The notes beneath the pieces were generated by a model. That model was not told the origin of the DNA. It worked only from the letters and a program-made list of their open reading frames with translations, and searched no databases. Shown piece after piece: positions 26,525 to 35,300 of a stretch of 64,000 bases of DNA; within the stretch, counting starts at the first letter, position 1; every line of letters begins with the position of its first letter. The DNA is from DASTCZ01 sp963704455 (GTDB lineage: Bacteria; Acidobacteriota; Terriglobia; Acidiferrales; UBA7541): NCBI GenBank assembly GCA_963704455.1, contig OY969905.1:4278001-4342000 (forward strand). Reading direction: 5' to 3'. The position numbers were made by a program, and so were the translations under genes.

Positions 26525-26980
26525 ATGCGAAAGCTGCTGCGGCGATTCTTTCTCGTGGACCTGATCAAGGGGATGGCGCTTACTTTCAGCTATCAAAATC
26601 CCAAGAAAATTTACACCGAGCAGTATCCGCTCGAACGGCCGATGGTGGCCGAGCGTTTTCGCGGAGCGCCGCGCCTGAACATCAATCCGGAAACCGGCGA
26701 AACGCTTTGCATCGCCTGCAATCTTTGCGCGCTGGCGTGCCCGGAAAATTTAATTGTCGTCGGGTGGCAGCGCGACGACGCGACTCGCCGAAAAGTTTTG
26801 ACAAATTTCACATACGACACTTCGCGCTGCATGTTTTGCGGACTTTGCGAAGACGCTTGCCCGACGGATTGTCTGGAACTCACGCAGGATTTTGAAATGG
26901 CCTACTACTCGAGGGAAGGGGCGATCTGGGATCGCCACCGGCTTGAGGAAGGCCCAACCCCCACAAGATACGTCCGCTAA
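26525..26980 (+). CDS. nuoI: NuoI-like 2[4Fe-4S] ferredoxin subunit
   Basis: A 151-residue NADH-quinone oxidoreductase subunit I-type protein. The N-terminal amphipathic part reads LVDLIKGMALTFSYQNPKKIYTEQYP. Two [4Fe-4S] motifs follow: CIACNLCALACP at about 59-70 and CMFCGLCEDACP at about 98-109. In complex I this subunit carries clusters N6a/N6b between NuoG and the membrane arm. No other nuo gene is in the window, so it is an orphan copy that either supplements a main complex encoded elsewhere or serves another redox partner. Confidence 0.88.
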   Translation: MRKLLRRFFLVDLIKGMALTFSYQNPKKIYTEQYPLERPMVAERFRGAPRLNINPETGETLCIACNLCALACPENLIVVGWQRDDATRRKVLTNFTYDTSRCMFCGLCEDACPTDCLELTQDFEMAYYSREGAIWDRHRLEEGPTPTRYVR

Positions 26981-27024
26981 CCTATTGAAATAAAAGTACT
27001 TAATGGAATCACGGAAGAAAGAGC

Positions 27025-27074
27025 TTGACTTTCCTTAGCTACTGAATAAATTAAGTAGGTCAACCTACTTAATT
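27025..27074 (+). promoter_or_regulatory. Promoter with a 26-bp palindromic operator
   Basis: TTGACT at 27025-27030 with a candidate -10 (TAAATT) about 16 bases on. Overlapping the -10 is a perfect palindrome at 27049-27074, with 12-base arms (AATTAAGTAGGT and its complement) and CA in the centre. The arm resembles operators of TetR-family repressors, and a TetR gene follows 344 bases downstream, so autoregulation is likely. Confidence 0.6.
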
Positions 27075-27208
27075 CAGAGACTGAAAAATGAAGAGAAAAT
27101 TGAGGGTGATATGCGACAGATAGCTGTCATGAAAAAAAACGTGGAGATGAGCATTGGAATTGTACAGGGTCAGCACTTTTCGGGAAGCGAGAGGCAGGCG
27201 AAGCGAAT

Positions 27209-27258
27209 TGGGAGGGAGCGTTGGGCGGGAGTGAGGGCGGGAGCGTTGGGCGGGAGTG
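27209..27258 (+). repeat. G-tract tandem repeat with quadruplex potential
   Basis: A 20-base unit GGGAGCGTTGGGCGGGAGTG occurs at 27214 and 27239 with a 25-base period. The block contains at least eight GGG runs separated by one to six bases, which fits the canonical G3N1-7 quadruplex pattern on the + strand. Confidence 0.7.
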
Positions 27259-27417
27259 TTGGACTGGAGTGATGGGGAGATGAGATTAGGGTGCGTGCAG
27301 CAACTGAGTGAGAGCGGAGAGGGCCTCAGACTAATGCATGAATCAGAGTAGCAGCACCGCAAGGAAAGGGGCCGAGTTACCGGCGAAGAGATTTACAAAG
27401 CGAAGGGCGGATCGAGA

Positions 27418-28188
27418 GTGACGAAGAGACAGACTGAGGTTGGAAAGCAAAAAGCGGGGGAGAGCGGCCAGAGGGGTGGCCAGAGGAGTGGCCAGAGAGT
27501 TGGCCGGGTAGAGCTCATTGCGCGCGAGAAAAACCAAGGAAGAAATGTGGTGAGGCAGGGCAGGGCGAAGACAACGCAAGAGAAGTTAATTGAGACGGCG
27601 AGAGTTATGTTTTGGGAGCGCGGGTATAACGCGACGAGTCTGCCTGACATTTTTCATGGATCCGGTGTGTCTGCCGGAAGCATGTACTACCACTTCAAGA
27701 CGAAGGATGAGCTGCTGCTGGCGGTGCTGGAGAAATACAAGGAGATGCTGCGGCCGGCGCTGCTGTCTCCGGTGTGGGAGAAGGTGAGCGATCCGATCGA
27801 GAGGATATTTGGATTGCTGGCGGTTTACCGGCAGGGAATTCTGGCGACGGATTTTGGGTACGGATGTCCGCTGGGGCGGCTGGCAATGGAGATTGATCCG
27901 GCGATGCGCGACGTACACGCGGGGATCGCCGCGAATTTCGAGGGGTGGTCGAAGGCGGTGGCGGAGTGTCTGGAAGCGGCGCGCGGGAGATTGCCGAAGG
28001 CGACGGACACAATGATGCTGGGGAGATTTGTGCTGACGGTGATGGAGGGCGGGGTGATGCAGTCGAGGTCGTACAGGAGCATTGAGCCATTCGATCAGTG
28101 CGTGACGGTGCTGCGGGATTATTTCAAGAGGATTTTGGATGAGGGTTCGGCGCAGGGGATGGTTTACCGGGGGACGCTCAAGACTTGA
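27418..28188 (+). CDS. TetR-family transcriptional regulator
   Basis: A TetR regulator. The DNA-binding domain is AKTTQEKLIETARVMFWERGYNATSLPDIFHGSGVSAGSMYYHFKTKDELLLAVLEKY, beginning about residue 50, with the typical helix-turn-helix and YYHFKTKDEL. The C-terminal ligand domain resembles the YxaF/LmrA group (YGCPLGRLAMEI). The GTG at 27418 is the first start after an in-frame stop and would give 256 residues with a basic, Gly/Gln/Arg-rich leader of about 45 residues. A GTG at 27547 is the alternative, giving a normal-length regulator. Likely operator: the palindrome at 27049-27074. The DUF6265-like gene follows after 17 bases. Confidence 0.82.
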   Translation: MTKRQTEVGKQKAGESGQRGGQRSGQRVGRVELIAREKNQGRNVVRQGRAKTTQEKLIETARVMFWERGYNATSLPDIFHGSGVSAGSMYYHFKTKDELLLAVLEKYKEMLRPALLSPVWEKVSDPIERIFGLLAVYRQGILATDFGYGCPLGRLAMEIDPAMRDVHAGIAANFEGWSKAVAECLEAARGRLPKATDTMMLGRFVLTVMEGGVMQSRSYRSIEPFDQCVTVLRDYFKRILDEGSAQGMVYRGTLKT

Positions 28189-28205
28189 GGCAAGGAGGCA
28201 GGGAA

Positions 28206-28805
28206 ATGAAAAGAATGGCAATTGTTTGCGGCGGCCTTCTGCTGGTTGCGATTGCGGGAGCGGGATCGATTGCCCGGCAGAGCGAGCAGAGAGTGAATGA
28301 TGCGCCGGGGAAGGTGACGGATTTTGCTTTCCTTGCGGGACGGTGGACGGGAGTCGCGGGGACGGCGACGACGGAAGAGATTTGCACGGAACCGTCGCAT
28401 CACGTGATGACGTGCATGTTCCGGTCGATGGATGCGGAGAATACGACAGGATTGGAGTTCATCACGCTGCGAGAAGTAGCGATTGCGACGGGCGGTCCGC
28501 CGATGCAGCAAAGAACGGATGATGCGGGGAATGCGGCGAAGGGCCGCGCGCTGACGACGGTGGAGGAGCGGGTGCGGTTTTATTCGCCGGATTTGGCGGA
28601 GGGTCAAGGGGACAACGGGATCACGCTGAGATTGGCGAGTATTTCGGCGACGGAAATTGTGTTCAACAACGCGAAAGAGAATGGAGTGGTGAAACAGGTG
28701 AAGATCATCCGAAATGGGGAGGATGAGTTTACGTCGCATATTGATTTGACGGGGCCGGATGGGAAGCCGGGAGTGATTGAGGCGACGTGGAAGAGAGGCA
28801 AGTGA
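28206..28805 (+). CDS. Exported DUF6265-like protein, paralogue A
   Basis: A 199-residue protein with signal segment MKRMAIVCGGLLLVAIAGAGSIA. The mature domain opens DFAFLAGRWTG, then TEEICTEPSHHVMTCMFRSMDAENTTGLEFITLRE, and ends with DEFTSHIDLTGPDGKPGVIEATWKR, the usual shape of DUF6265. A paralogue with the same blocks lies at 36622. The ATG at 28206 follows GGAGGCAGGG; the gene starts 17 bases after the TetR stop, so it may be under that regulator. Confidence 0.72.
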   Translation: MKRMAIVCGGLLLVAIAGAGSIARQSEQRVNDAPGKVTDFAFLAGRWTGVAGTATTEEICTEPSHHVMTCMFRSMDAENTTGLEFITLREVAIATGGPPMQQRTDDAGNAAKGRALTTVEERVRFYSPDLAEGQGDNGITLRLASISATEIVFNNAKENGVVKQVKIIRNGEDEFTSHIDLTGPDGKPGVIEATWKRGK

Positions 28806-28810
28806 AACAG

Positions 28811-28926
28811 GAGGGCAGGGAAAAACAATTTCAGATTTGAAACTTGAGATTTCAGAAAAGGGCAGAAACAGAGGCGAGAAACGTCAACACCCGCACCCTT
28901 AGAAAACAAAGGGTGCGGCACACGGG
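28811..28926 (-). repeat. Dispersed intergenic repeat, copy 4 (inverted orientation)
   Basis: Contains AATTTCAGATTTGAAACTTG, then a GTCAACACCCGCACCCT tract and its complement AAAGGGTGCGGCAC. This is the reverse complement of the arrangement in copies 1-3, so it is purine-rich on the + strand. Confidence 0.8.
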
Positions 28927-28964
28927 TACGTAATGAAGCGAATTCTTGAAAGGAGGAGAGGGAA

Positions 28965-29378
28965 ATGGGGACGAATGGACCGAATCTGATTGCGCTGGGA
29001 GTGGCGGCGGTGGCGCACTGGTTGTTGGGGGCGGGATGGTTCTCGCTGTTTAAGAATCAGTGGCTGGTAGGAATTGGGAAAACGCCGGAGCAATTGGCGG
29101 CGTCGGGGATGCCGGGGTGGATGCCGCATGTGGTGACGCTCGTGGCGAACCTGGTGATGGCGTACGTGCTGGGCTGGTTGATTGTGGCGACGGGGCCGCA
29201 GAACGCGATGCGCGGAATGCAGGTGGCGGTGATTGTGTGGGCGGGGTTGGTGGCGTCGTCGTTTGCGACGGAGTATGTGTTTGAGGCGAAGTCATTGGAG
29301 ATATTTGCGATTAACACGGGGTATCCGCTGGTGGGGTTGCTGATTATGGGAGCGGTGCTGGGAGCGTGGAAGAAGTAG
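28965..29378 (+). CDS. DUF1761-family membrane protein
   Basis: A 137-residue protein with four hydrophobic helices, matching the size of DUF1761 proteins. Visible are LIALGVAAVAHWLLGAGWFSLFKNQW at the N-terminus (G-x-x-W-F/Y typical) and the later segments VVTLVANLVMAYVLGWLIV and AGLVASSFATEYVFEAKSLE. The ATG at 28965 follows AGGAGAGGG. The function of the family is not known. Dispersed repeats flank it on both sides. Confidence 0.75.
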   Translation: MGTNGPNLIALGVAAVAHWLLGAGWFSLFKNQWLVGIGKTPEQLAASGMPGWMPHVVTLVANLVMAYVLGWLIVATGPQNAMRGMQVAVIVWAGLVASSFATEYVFEAKSLEIFAINTGYPLVGLLIMGAVLGAWKK

Positions 29379-29380
29379 GA

Positions 29381-29460
29381 GAACAGGGAAAAGAAAATTT
29401 CAGATTTGAAATGTCAGAAAGAGGGAATCAGAAGAAGAATAAAATCCGCACCTGCGAGGG
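29381..29460 (-). repeat. Dispersed intergenic repeat, copy 5 (inverted orientation, degenerate)
   Basis: Contains AAATTTCAGATTTGAAATGT and AAAATCCGCACC, in the same inverted orientation as copy 4. The stem part is incomplete. Confidence 0.65.
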
Positions 29461-29506
29461 TCTGTCTGCCGCTTCCATGTAAATGCAACGCTCCCATCCG
29501 TTCCGG

Positions 29507-29854
29507 TCACGAGCGGATCATCGTCAAGAGCATCTTAAACCGGGTCAGAGCTTTTAGGGAGTGCGGCTGATTTGCTGGCATGAGAACCGCTTCGCCTGCC
29601 CTCGTCGGTAGCGGCTTACCAGAAACTACAATTTCGGCTTGGCCCTCTAGCAAGTGAGCCATAGCGTCGAATGGGGCTGTATGCTCACTCAGGCCTTGGC
29701 CCTCATCAAAAGCGAACAGCGTGACTGTTCCCGTCGCGCGGTTGACCAGCGTCCGGCTGACAACGGCTCCTTCTTGGTAATTCACAAGGTCTATCAAGCG
29801 GACGACTTCCGCGACTGGCATTTCACGCTTACTCTGTGGCTGCTGTGAACTCAT
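29507..29854 (-). CDS. Cupin-domain protein
   Basis: A 115-residue single cupin. Motif 1 is seen in DEGQGLSEHTAPFDAMAHLLEGQAEIVVSG, with H and E ligands but no second histidine two residues on. Motif 2 is GEAVLMPANQPHSLKA. Similar small cupins in this phylum lie beside redox or stress genes; the substrate is unknown. It shares strand with the two small genes to the right and may be co-transcribed with them. Confidence 0.75.
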   Translation of the reverse strand: MSSQQPQSKREMPVAEVVRLIDLVNYQEGAVVSRTLVNRATGTVTLFAFDEGQGLSEHTAPFDAMAHLLEGQAEIVVSGKPLPTRAGEAVLMPANQPHSLKALTRFKMLLTMIRS

Positions 29855-29920
29855 CTTCGGGCACCTCCATGGCGGCCACTATCTCGTCTTACCGACTAGC
29901 TTCCAACAGCACATCCGGCG

Positions 29921-30181
29921 TTATCCGGACCGCAACTTTACTTCTCCGCTGGCCCCACGCGCTTTTTCTTCGAGGCGCACCCAAACTCTTTGAAGCTCCA
30001 TAACTAGTTCCTGATCCACTATGCCGAAGTAAGCGAGAGGCGGGCATTCACTCTCCACCTGGATCGGGCAACCCTCATGCATCATCTCCTGCGAGAGCGC
30101 GATCTGTTTGAGGGTCACCTCGTACCGTCCCCCGCAGGCGCTGCAGGGAATTTCAATTGCAATTGCTTCCAGGATATCCAT
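29921..30181 (-). CDS. Small Cys-rich putative zinc-binding protein
   Basis: An 86-residue protein. Four cysteines are spaced as CSACGG, then EGCP and SECPP, which fits a zinc-ribbon-like site, followed by a helical C-terminus (DQELVMELQRVWVRLEEKA). The ATG at 30181 follows GGGGGTGAG; an upstream start at 30250 would overlap the degraded gene to the right. Family not recognised. Confidence 0.5.
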   Translation of the reverse strand: MDILEAIAIEIPCSACGGRYEVTLKQIALSQEMMHEGCPIQVESECPPLAYFGIVDQELVMELQRVWVRLEEKARGASGEVKLRSG

Positions 30182-30395
30182 GAGACTCACCCCCGACGTC
30201 AGTGTGGTTTCTCGGTAGGTTCTTCGCGGTAGGCGTTCCAGCTTCCTCATTCTCCGAGTATTGACCGCATGCCACAGTCTTGGCCGCGTTGACTACCGGT
30301 CCATCCATCCCAGCGCAGTGACCTAATACACGGTTGGGCGCGAGAAACAGGAGTCCGAGAGCGATCAGTGCCCATTTCCAACTACGTCCCGTTAT
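30153..30395 (-). pseudogene. Probable remnant of a DUF6448-like exported protein
   Basis: A stretch reading WKWALIALGLLFLAPNRVLGHCAGMDGPVVNAAKTVA resembles the start of DUF6448 proteins (signal peptide, then HC-x-x-x-DGPVV-x-A). No usable start codon precedes it in frame, and the family-like sequence ends after about 35 residues, replaced by unrelated PTAKNLPRNHTDVGG. It overlaps the neighbouring genes at both ends. I read it as a truncated or frameshifted copy. Confidence 0.4.
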
Positions 30396-30852
30396 GGCGC
30401 ACCTTTCTTTTTCCGTGAGACTTGCATTCCTCGACCTCCGCCTCGGGAGGCCACGATAGCGTAAGCAAGAAAGCGCTATCCTCGAGCGCTTCGACGTCAT
30501 GCTTGAGGCATTGATCGAGAACCAGCAAATGGCCGGGGGGAAGGTCCACTGCTTGCTCCGGCAGGTGGAGCCTTACATGACCGGCAATGGTTTGAACCGA
30601 GATCCTAGCGGTCGCTTTGTGTTCGTGCATGCGCGTATTTGCCTTCATTGAGATCAGAACAATCCGAAGATCGGGGTGCTTCACAAGCGTCTTCGAGCTG
30701 CGCCCGTTGCCTTGAAGCCACGAATCTTCTTGACGCTGCTGGGCAATCTCTTCGCCAATATCAAACTTCAGCAAGGGGGTGCTGAGCGTGCCCTCAATAA
30801 ACTTGTGTCCAGCACGGGGCCGCCGGGATATCTTTGTTTGGGCGATAGCCAT
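30382..30852 (-). CDS. Cupin-domain protein
   Basis: A 156-residue protein with one cupin. It shows MKANTRMHEHKATARISVQTIAGHVRLHLPEQ (motif 1, with H-x-H) and VDLPPGHLLVLDQCLKHDVEALEDSAFLLTLSWP (motif 2, final His). A C-terminal basic tail follows. Similar cupins appear with DUF6448 and cytochrome or redox genes. It is divergent from the orphan SdhB-like gene, with about 280 bases between them that hold the SdhB promoter. Confidence 0.75.
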   Translation of the reverse strand: MAIAQTKISRRPRAGHKFIEGTLSTPLLKFDIGEEIAQQRQEDSWLQGNGRSSKTLVKHPDLRIVLISMKANTRMHEHKATARISVQTIAGHVRLHLPEQAVDLPPGHLLVLDQCLKHDVEALEDSAFLLTLSWPPEAEVEECKSHGKRKVRHNGT

Positions 30853-31015
30853 GTGTCGTCCTCCACCAGCATTTTGCTGGTCAATCTAATCGACTGCAGC
30901 GCAGCCGGAGGCACTTATCCGGCGCAATACCCGCCGCTAAACCAACTGAGGCTCGTGTACTCTCCCGCCTTTAGCCACGTCAACAATTAAAAACACAAGA
31001 GCGGTCTAGGCGCTA

Positions 31016-31060
31016 TGACTTAAGTCACAGCCACGGAAACGGATTTTAAATTGTTATGAT
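31016..31060 (+). promoter_or_regulatory. FNR/CRP-like palindrome and -10 for the SdhB-like gene
   Basis: A perfect 12-bp palindrome TGACTTAAGTCA at 31016-31027, of the FNR/CRP half-site type (TGAC-N4-GTCA). TATGAT follows at 31055-31060. The palindrome centre would lie about 44 bases before the inferred transcription start, close to the -41.5 position used by class II activators of this family. It lies 75 bases before the SdhB-like ATG. Confidence 0.45.
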
Positions 31061-31134
31061 ACGGATTGAACTCGGGGCCAAGGTTCATTACGTGGCACCG
31101 ACACTGCAGCCGATACTTTTCGCGCAGGGGCGTC

Positions 31135-31890
31135 ATGCAGGAGAACAAGACAATCATCATTCAAGTGAAACGACAGCAAAGACCCAACGAACGCGCGCAC
31201 TGGGAAGAGTTTGAACTGCGTTGGCGGCCTTACATGAACGTGATCATTTGTCTACGAGACATGGCGGAGAACCCTGTCACACGGGACGGCAAGAAGACCA
31301 CGCCGATCGCCTATGACTCGAACTGTCTGGAAGAGGCTTGTGGCTCCTGCGCGATGCTGATCAACCGCAAGGCGTTGATGGCTTGCTCAACATTGGTGGA
31401 TTCTCTGAACCAACCGATTCGACTTGAACCACTGACGAAGTTTCCAGTGGTCCGCGATCTAATAGTGGACCGCTCCATTATGTTCGAGCATTTGAAGCGT
31501 ATGCGAGCCTGGGTGCCAATTGACGGAACCTATGATCTCGGTGCAGGGCCTAGGGTGTCGCAGGACGTGCAGCAGAAGGGATATGTGCTTTCACGTTGCT
31601 TTACTTGCGGCCTCTGCCTCGAGGTCTGCCCGCAAGTGAATAAGAGATCAGATTATGTTGGCCCAGCGGTGATCAGCCAGGTGCGGCTGTTCAACATGCA
31701 TCCGACTGCGGCAATGCACGCACGCGAGCGCTTAGAAGCAGTGACAGGTCGGGGCGGGATCCAAGATTGCGGTAACTCTCAGAATTGCATCCAAGTTTGC
31801 CCGAAACATATTCCGCTTACCGAATCGATTGCCGAAGTCAATCGCCAGGCCATCCGACAGGTGCTGGTGGGTTGGTTGCACGGATATTAA
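31135..31890 (+). CDS. sdhB: Orphan succinate dehydrogenase/fumarate reductase iron-sulfur subunit
   Basis: A 251-residue SdhB/FrdB protein. The [2Fe-2S] site is SNCLEEACGSCAMLINRKALMAC, the [4Fe-4S] motif CFTCGLCLEVCP, and the [3Fe-4S] region CGNSQNCIQVCPKHIPL. Length and order match the family. The ATG at 31135 follows AGGGG; a start at 31066 would add 23 unrelated residues. No flavoprotein or membrane-anchor gene is adjacent, so it must work with subunits encoded elsewhere or be a second copy. The FNR-like site upstream suggests control by oxygen or redox. Confidence 0.88.
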   Translation: MQENKTIIIQVKRQQRPNERAHWEEFELRWRPYMNVIICLRDMAENPVTRDGKKTTPIAYDSNCLEEACGSCAMLINRKALMACSTLVDSLNQPIRLEPLTKFPVVRDLIVDRSIMFEHLKRMRAWVPIDGTYDLGAGPRVSQDVQQKGYVLSRCFTCGLCLEVCPQVNKRSDYVGPAVISQVRLFNMHPTAAMHARERLEAVTGRGGIQDCGNSQNCIQVCPKHIPLTESIAEVNRQAIRQVLVGWLHGY

Positions 31891-32313
31891 ACGCGCTTGC
31901 GCGCGCGCAGGCACTGCGTGACATTCCGACTCGGCTCTGATGGCGGCTCATTCTCTTTGCCGCGCCCGAGCAAGGAAGTAGGGAGACAAGGAAAAGGAAA
32001 TCTCAGATTTGAAATTTCAGAGAAATGCTAAGAAAGGGAATGCAACTCCTGCACCCTCAAAACCGAGGGGTGAGGTACCCGACGTAAAGCTGAAGCAAGC
32101 GCCCGCACGGAGCGGGCGCTGGGGCGCGGCGGAAGCCGCCGCGTTTGGGATTCGCCCGCCACGGCGGGTCGAACCCGTCATTTATTTGTGAAGGACAAAG
32201 GCGAACCCTACATTTTCTAGTAACGGCAAGAAAAGAGAGATTCCTCACCCGCTTCATGGGTTCGGAATGACGGCAGGGGCGGTGGCGGACTCGGAATGAC
32301 GGCGGGGCGCCGG
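31891..32313. other. Intergenic region with repeats and hairpins
   Basis: 423 bases with no gene. It holds dispersed repeat copy 6 (about 31985-32080), and a cluster of GC hairpins at 32097-32170 (AGCGCCCG/CGGGCGCT, then GCGGCGG/CCGCCGC, then GCCCGCCACGGCGGGT). A TTCGGAATGACGGC-type repeat follows at 32237-32301, with the ending TCGGAATGACGGC twice. The hairpin cluster may terminate both convergent genes. Confidence 0.6.
31985..32080 (-). repeat. Dispersed intergenic repeat, copy 6 (inverted orientation)
   Basis: Contains AAATCTCAGATTTGAAATTT, then AATGCAACTCCTGCACCCTC and AACCGAGGGGTGAGGTAC, in the same orientation as copies 4 and 5. Confidence 0.7.
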
Positions 32314-35300
32314 TCAGAATTCTATGCGGGCGTTGAGGGCGATCATGCGAGGGGAGGAATCGCCGCCCAAGCCTACTCCGAGCAAGCCGGTCGGGGGCGC
32401 GGTGGTGTAACCAATCGCTCCGAATCCAATTTGCGTGGAGGGCTTGCCGGGAATGCCCGCAAAAACGTCGCCGGGCAACGCAAAATTCGGATGGTTGAAT
32501 ACGTTGAAGACCTGCGCTTCGAGGCGCAGGCTCAAGCGTTCGCGCAACGGAAATATTTTCGTCAGGTAGAAGTCACTCCAGAAAAAATCAGGACCGCGCA
32601 GAGAATTGCGGCCGAGAGTTCCGAACTGGCAATTCTGAGAACTGTCGCCGCCATTGCAGGCGCCGGTGCTTGGATCAACCGCTGAGACAAAGGCATTCGG
32701 ATTGAGCCACTGAACCGTGCCGGGCTGAGTGACACCCGGGATGGGGTTGTGGTCATAGAGCGGGACGCCGGGTATGACGCTGGCAAATTGCGGGCCTCCG
32801 CCTTGCACAATTCCGTTTCCGTTTGCCGAATAGGGAGTGCTTAAAACGGAGAAGGGAAGGCCGCTGTGCAAAAAAACAGTTCCGGAAACCTGCCAGCCGT
32901 TGAGCACGTGAGCCAACGTGTGATTCTGAACCTTGATCGGCAACTGATAGACATATTCCACGTTGAGATTGTGACGGACGTCGTAGTCGCACGGGCCATA
33001 ATTGCGAGCCAGCGCTCCCGGCAGAGGGGAGAGGATCGCTCCGGAGGAGAACTGGAGAAGGCCGCCGTTCGAGACTTCGTCCGTGCAGCGGCTGAAGGTG
33101 TAATTTATCTGCCCTTGCAAGCCATGGCCGAGACGCTTCGAGGCCGTGAGTTGAAGGCCGTTGTAGTGACTGTTCGCGCCGGTGGAAAGCTGCGTGACAG
33201 CGCCGAAGCGCGGATCCGCGGACTGGAGATACGGGAACGGAGCAAAGCATCCCGCGCAGACGGTTTGAAAACCGTTGACTTGAGTGAGAAACGGCTGGTT
33301 GACCGCGCGGGTTCCCACATATTGCGCACGCACACTGATGGTGCTTCCGAACTGATGTTCGAGGCCGAAACTCCACTCCATAAAATATGGAGCGTGGAGT
33401 TCGCCGCTCGGAACCGCCGTAATCGCGACGGGCGGAAGACATGCGGAAGGATTTGCGAGCGGAGACGCGCAGGAAAGCTGGCCCTGAGCAAAACCCGCGC
33501 CGAACGCCTGATTGGCGGCGACGGTCGCGTCCACGGCGCTATTGGGAACGCCGGGGGCGATGGCGATTCCGCCGACAGTGCCTAAGAGTCCGCCCTGAAA
33601 GGTGCGAACGTAGGGCGGGTTGATGCCAATGATGTCGGCAATACTTCCGGGCAGCAAATCACTGAACAAACCAAACCCGGTTCGCAAAACGGAATTGGGA
33701 GCGAATTGCCACGCGAATGCGGTGCGCGGTTGCAGGATTGCGAGCGGAGTGGAAACAAAAAGATGACCGAGGTTCGTTTGAATTGCGGCATTCAATGGTT
33801 GATTCACATTATGAGAGATGGAAGCGAAAGAGCCATTGAGTCTGGCGATTTGGTCATGCGGATTCAAGGGATTGGTGTTGAGCGTGTCGCGAATGCCGAT
33901 GGTCCAGGTGAGCTTCGGCGTGAGCTTCCAGGTATCCTGCGCGTAGAGATCTAGATTGACAGAATTGAATGGTTCGTTCGCCGTAACGGGGAAAGTCCGC
34001 GATGCGGTTGATGCCACTCCATAAATGAATTGCGCCAAATCCGTGTAAGTGACGGTCGGAACGCCGCCTTCGCCGAAATCGTAGTCGTTCAAACGAAAAA
34101 TTCTGGTGTTTACTCCAAAACTGAATTCGTGGGCGCCGTGGTTCCAGGCGAGATTGTCGTTGATGAAAAACCGGGAGGCGCGCCTTCCTTGCAACCAGGT
34201 GTTGTCGAGGCCGCCGATGGTGGTGAAGGGCGCGTTCGCGCCGCTGCCCTGCAAGACAATCGGGAAAGCAGCGAGGGTGTTCTGAAAATCAGCGGGCGCG
34301 AACAGGCTTTCATACCAGGAAAATCCCGGATTGAAGTAGTTCACCAGGTTTTGTGAGAAGACGTGCGTGTAGCCCGCGGCGAGTGAGTAGAGCGGTTGCG
34401 GCGAGACCGAATCAAACAGCGGATTGATGGGGTCGGTGTAGGCGGCCTGCACGCCTGTGTCGGCCTGAAAGCGAAGCCAGAAAGTATTTTTGGCGTCGAG
34501 GTTGTAATCCAGGCGGGCTGTCTGGACCTGTTCGTGATCATCGCTGGAATGGGAGACGCTTTGGCTGTTTGCGCAACCATTCCCGCCTATGCCGAGTGGG
34601 CATCCCAGGATCACTCGGGGCGCCCCGTTGGTATTTCCGTACAGCGAAAACATATTTTGATAAAAGGGAACCAAAGCAGGCTGCGCCGGGTAACACGATT
34701 CCGGTATGCAACCGGTTTTCTGACCAAGTGTGAGTTGCTGCAAGACAAAATTCTGAAACGCCGGGGTGGGAACGATAGTGGCTGTGACGATGGGAAGCGC
34801 GATCCGAACCCATTCGCTGTCAAAAAAGAAGAACAGTTTTTTATGGAGAATCGGGCCGCCCAAGCTGCCTCCGAAATGATTCACATTGGATCCGGGCTTG
34901 GCATTGCCGGGAGTCGCGTTTGTGAAATAGTCCGCTGCGTTCAAATTCGCGCCGTTCCAGATCTCATATAGATTTCCGTGGAACTGGTTCGTGCCGGACT
35001 TGGTGACGTAATTGACCTGGGACGCGCCGTATCTTCCTTGATCCGCGGAATAGGAAAGCGTGTTGACGGTCATTTCGGAAATCGAATTCAGGCCCAGCAC
35101 GAGATTCGTTGAAAGTCCGCTGTTGAGATTCGTGAGCGGGTCGTTGGATTCGAGTCCGTCCACGATGTAGCCGTTCGAGAGCGCGGGGAGCCCGTTGAAT
35201 TGCACATTGCCATATCCATTCGTGCCACCGACGAAATCATTGCCGCTGCCCGCTGTGTTGATTAGGGCGCCCGCGGCAAACTGTATCGGGTAAGTGAGGT

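Larger units (their letters stand above)
26981..27417. other. Regulatory intergenic region between nuoI-like and TetR genes
   Basis: 437 bases without a convincing gene. It contains a promoter overlapping a 26-bp palindrome (27025-27074), a short palindrome GACAGATAGCTGTC near 27114, and a G-tract block with two 20-bp direct repeats (27214-27233 and 27239-27258). The + strand changes from AT-rich to strongly G-rich here. Confidence 0.6.

Noticed and set aside
27049..27074. A dif-like recombination site
   Set aside because: The element is a perfect palindrome with a 2-base centre and lacks the asymmetric XerC/XerD arms; the skew direction is origin-like, not terminus-like.
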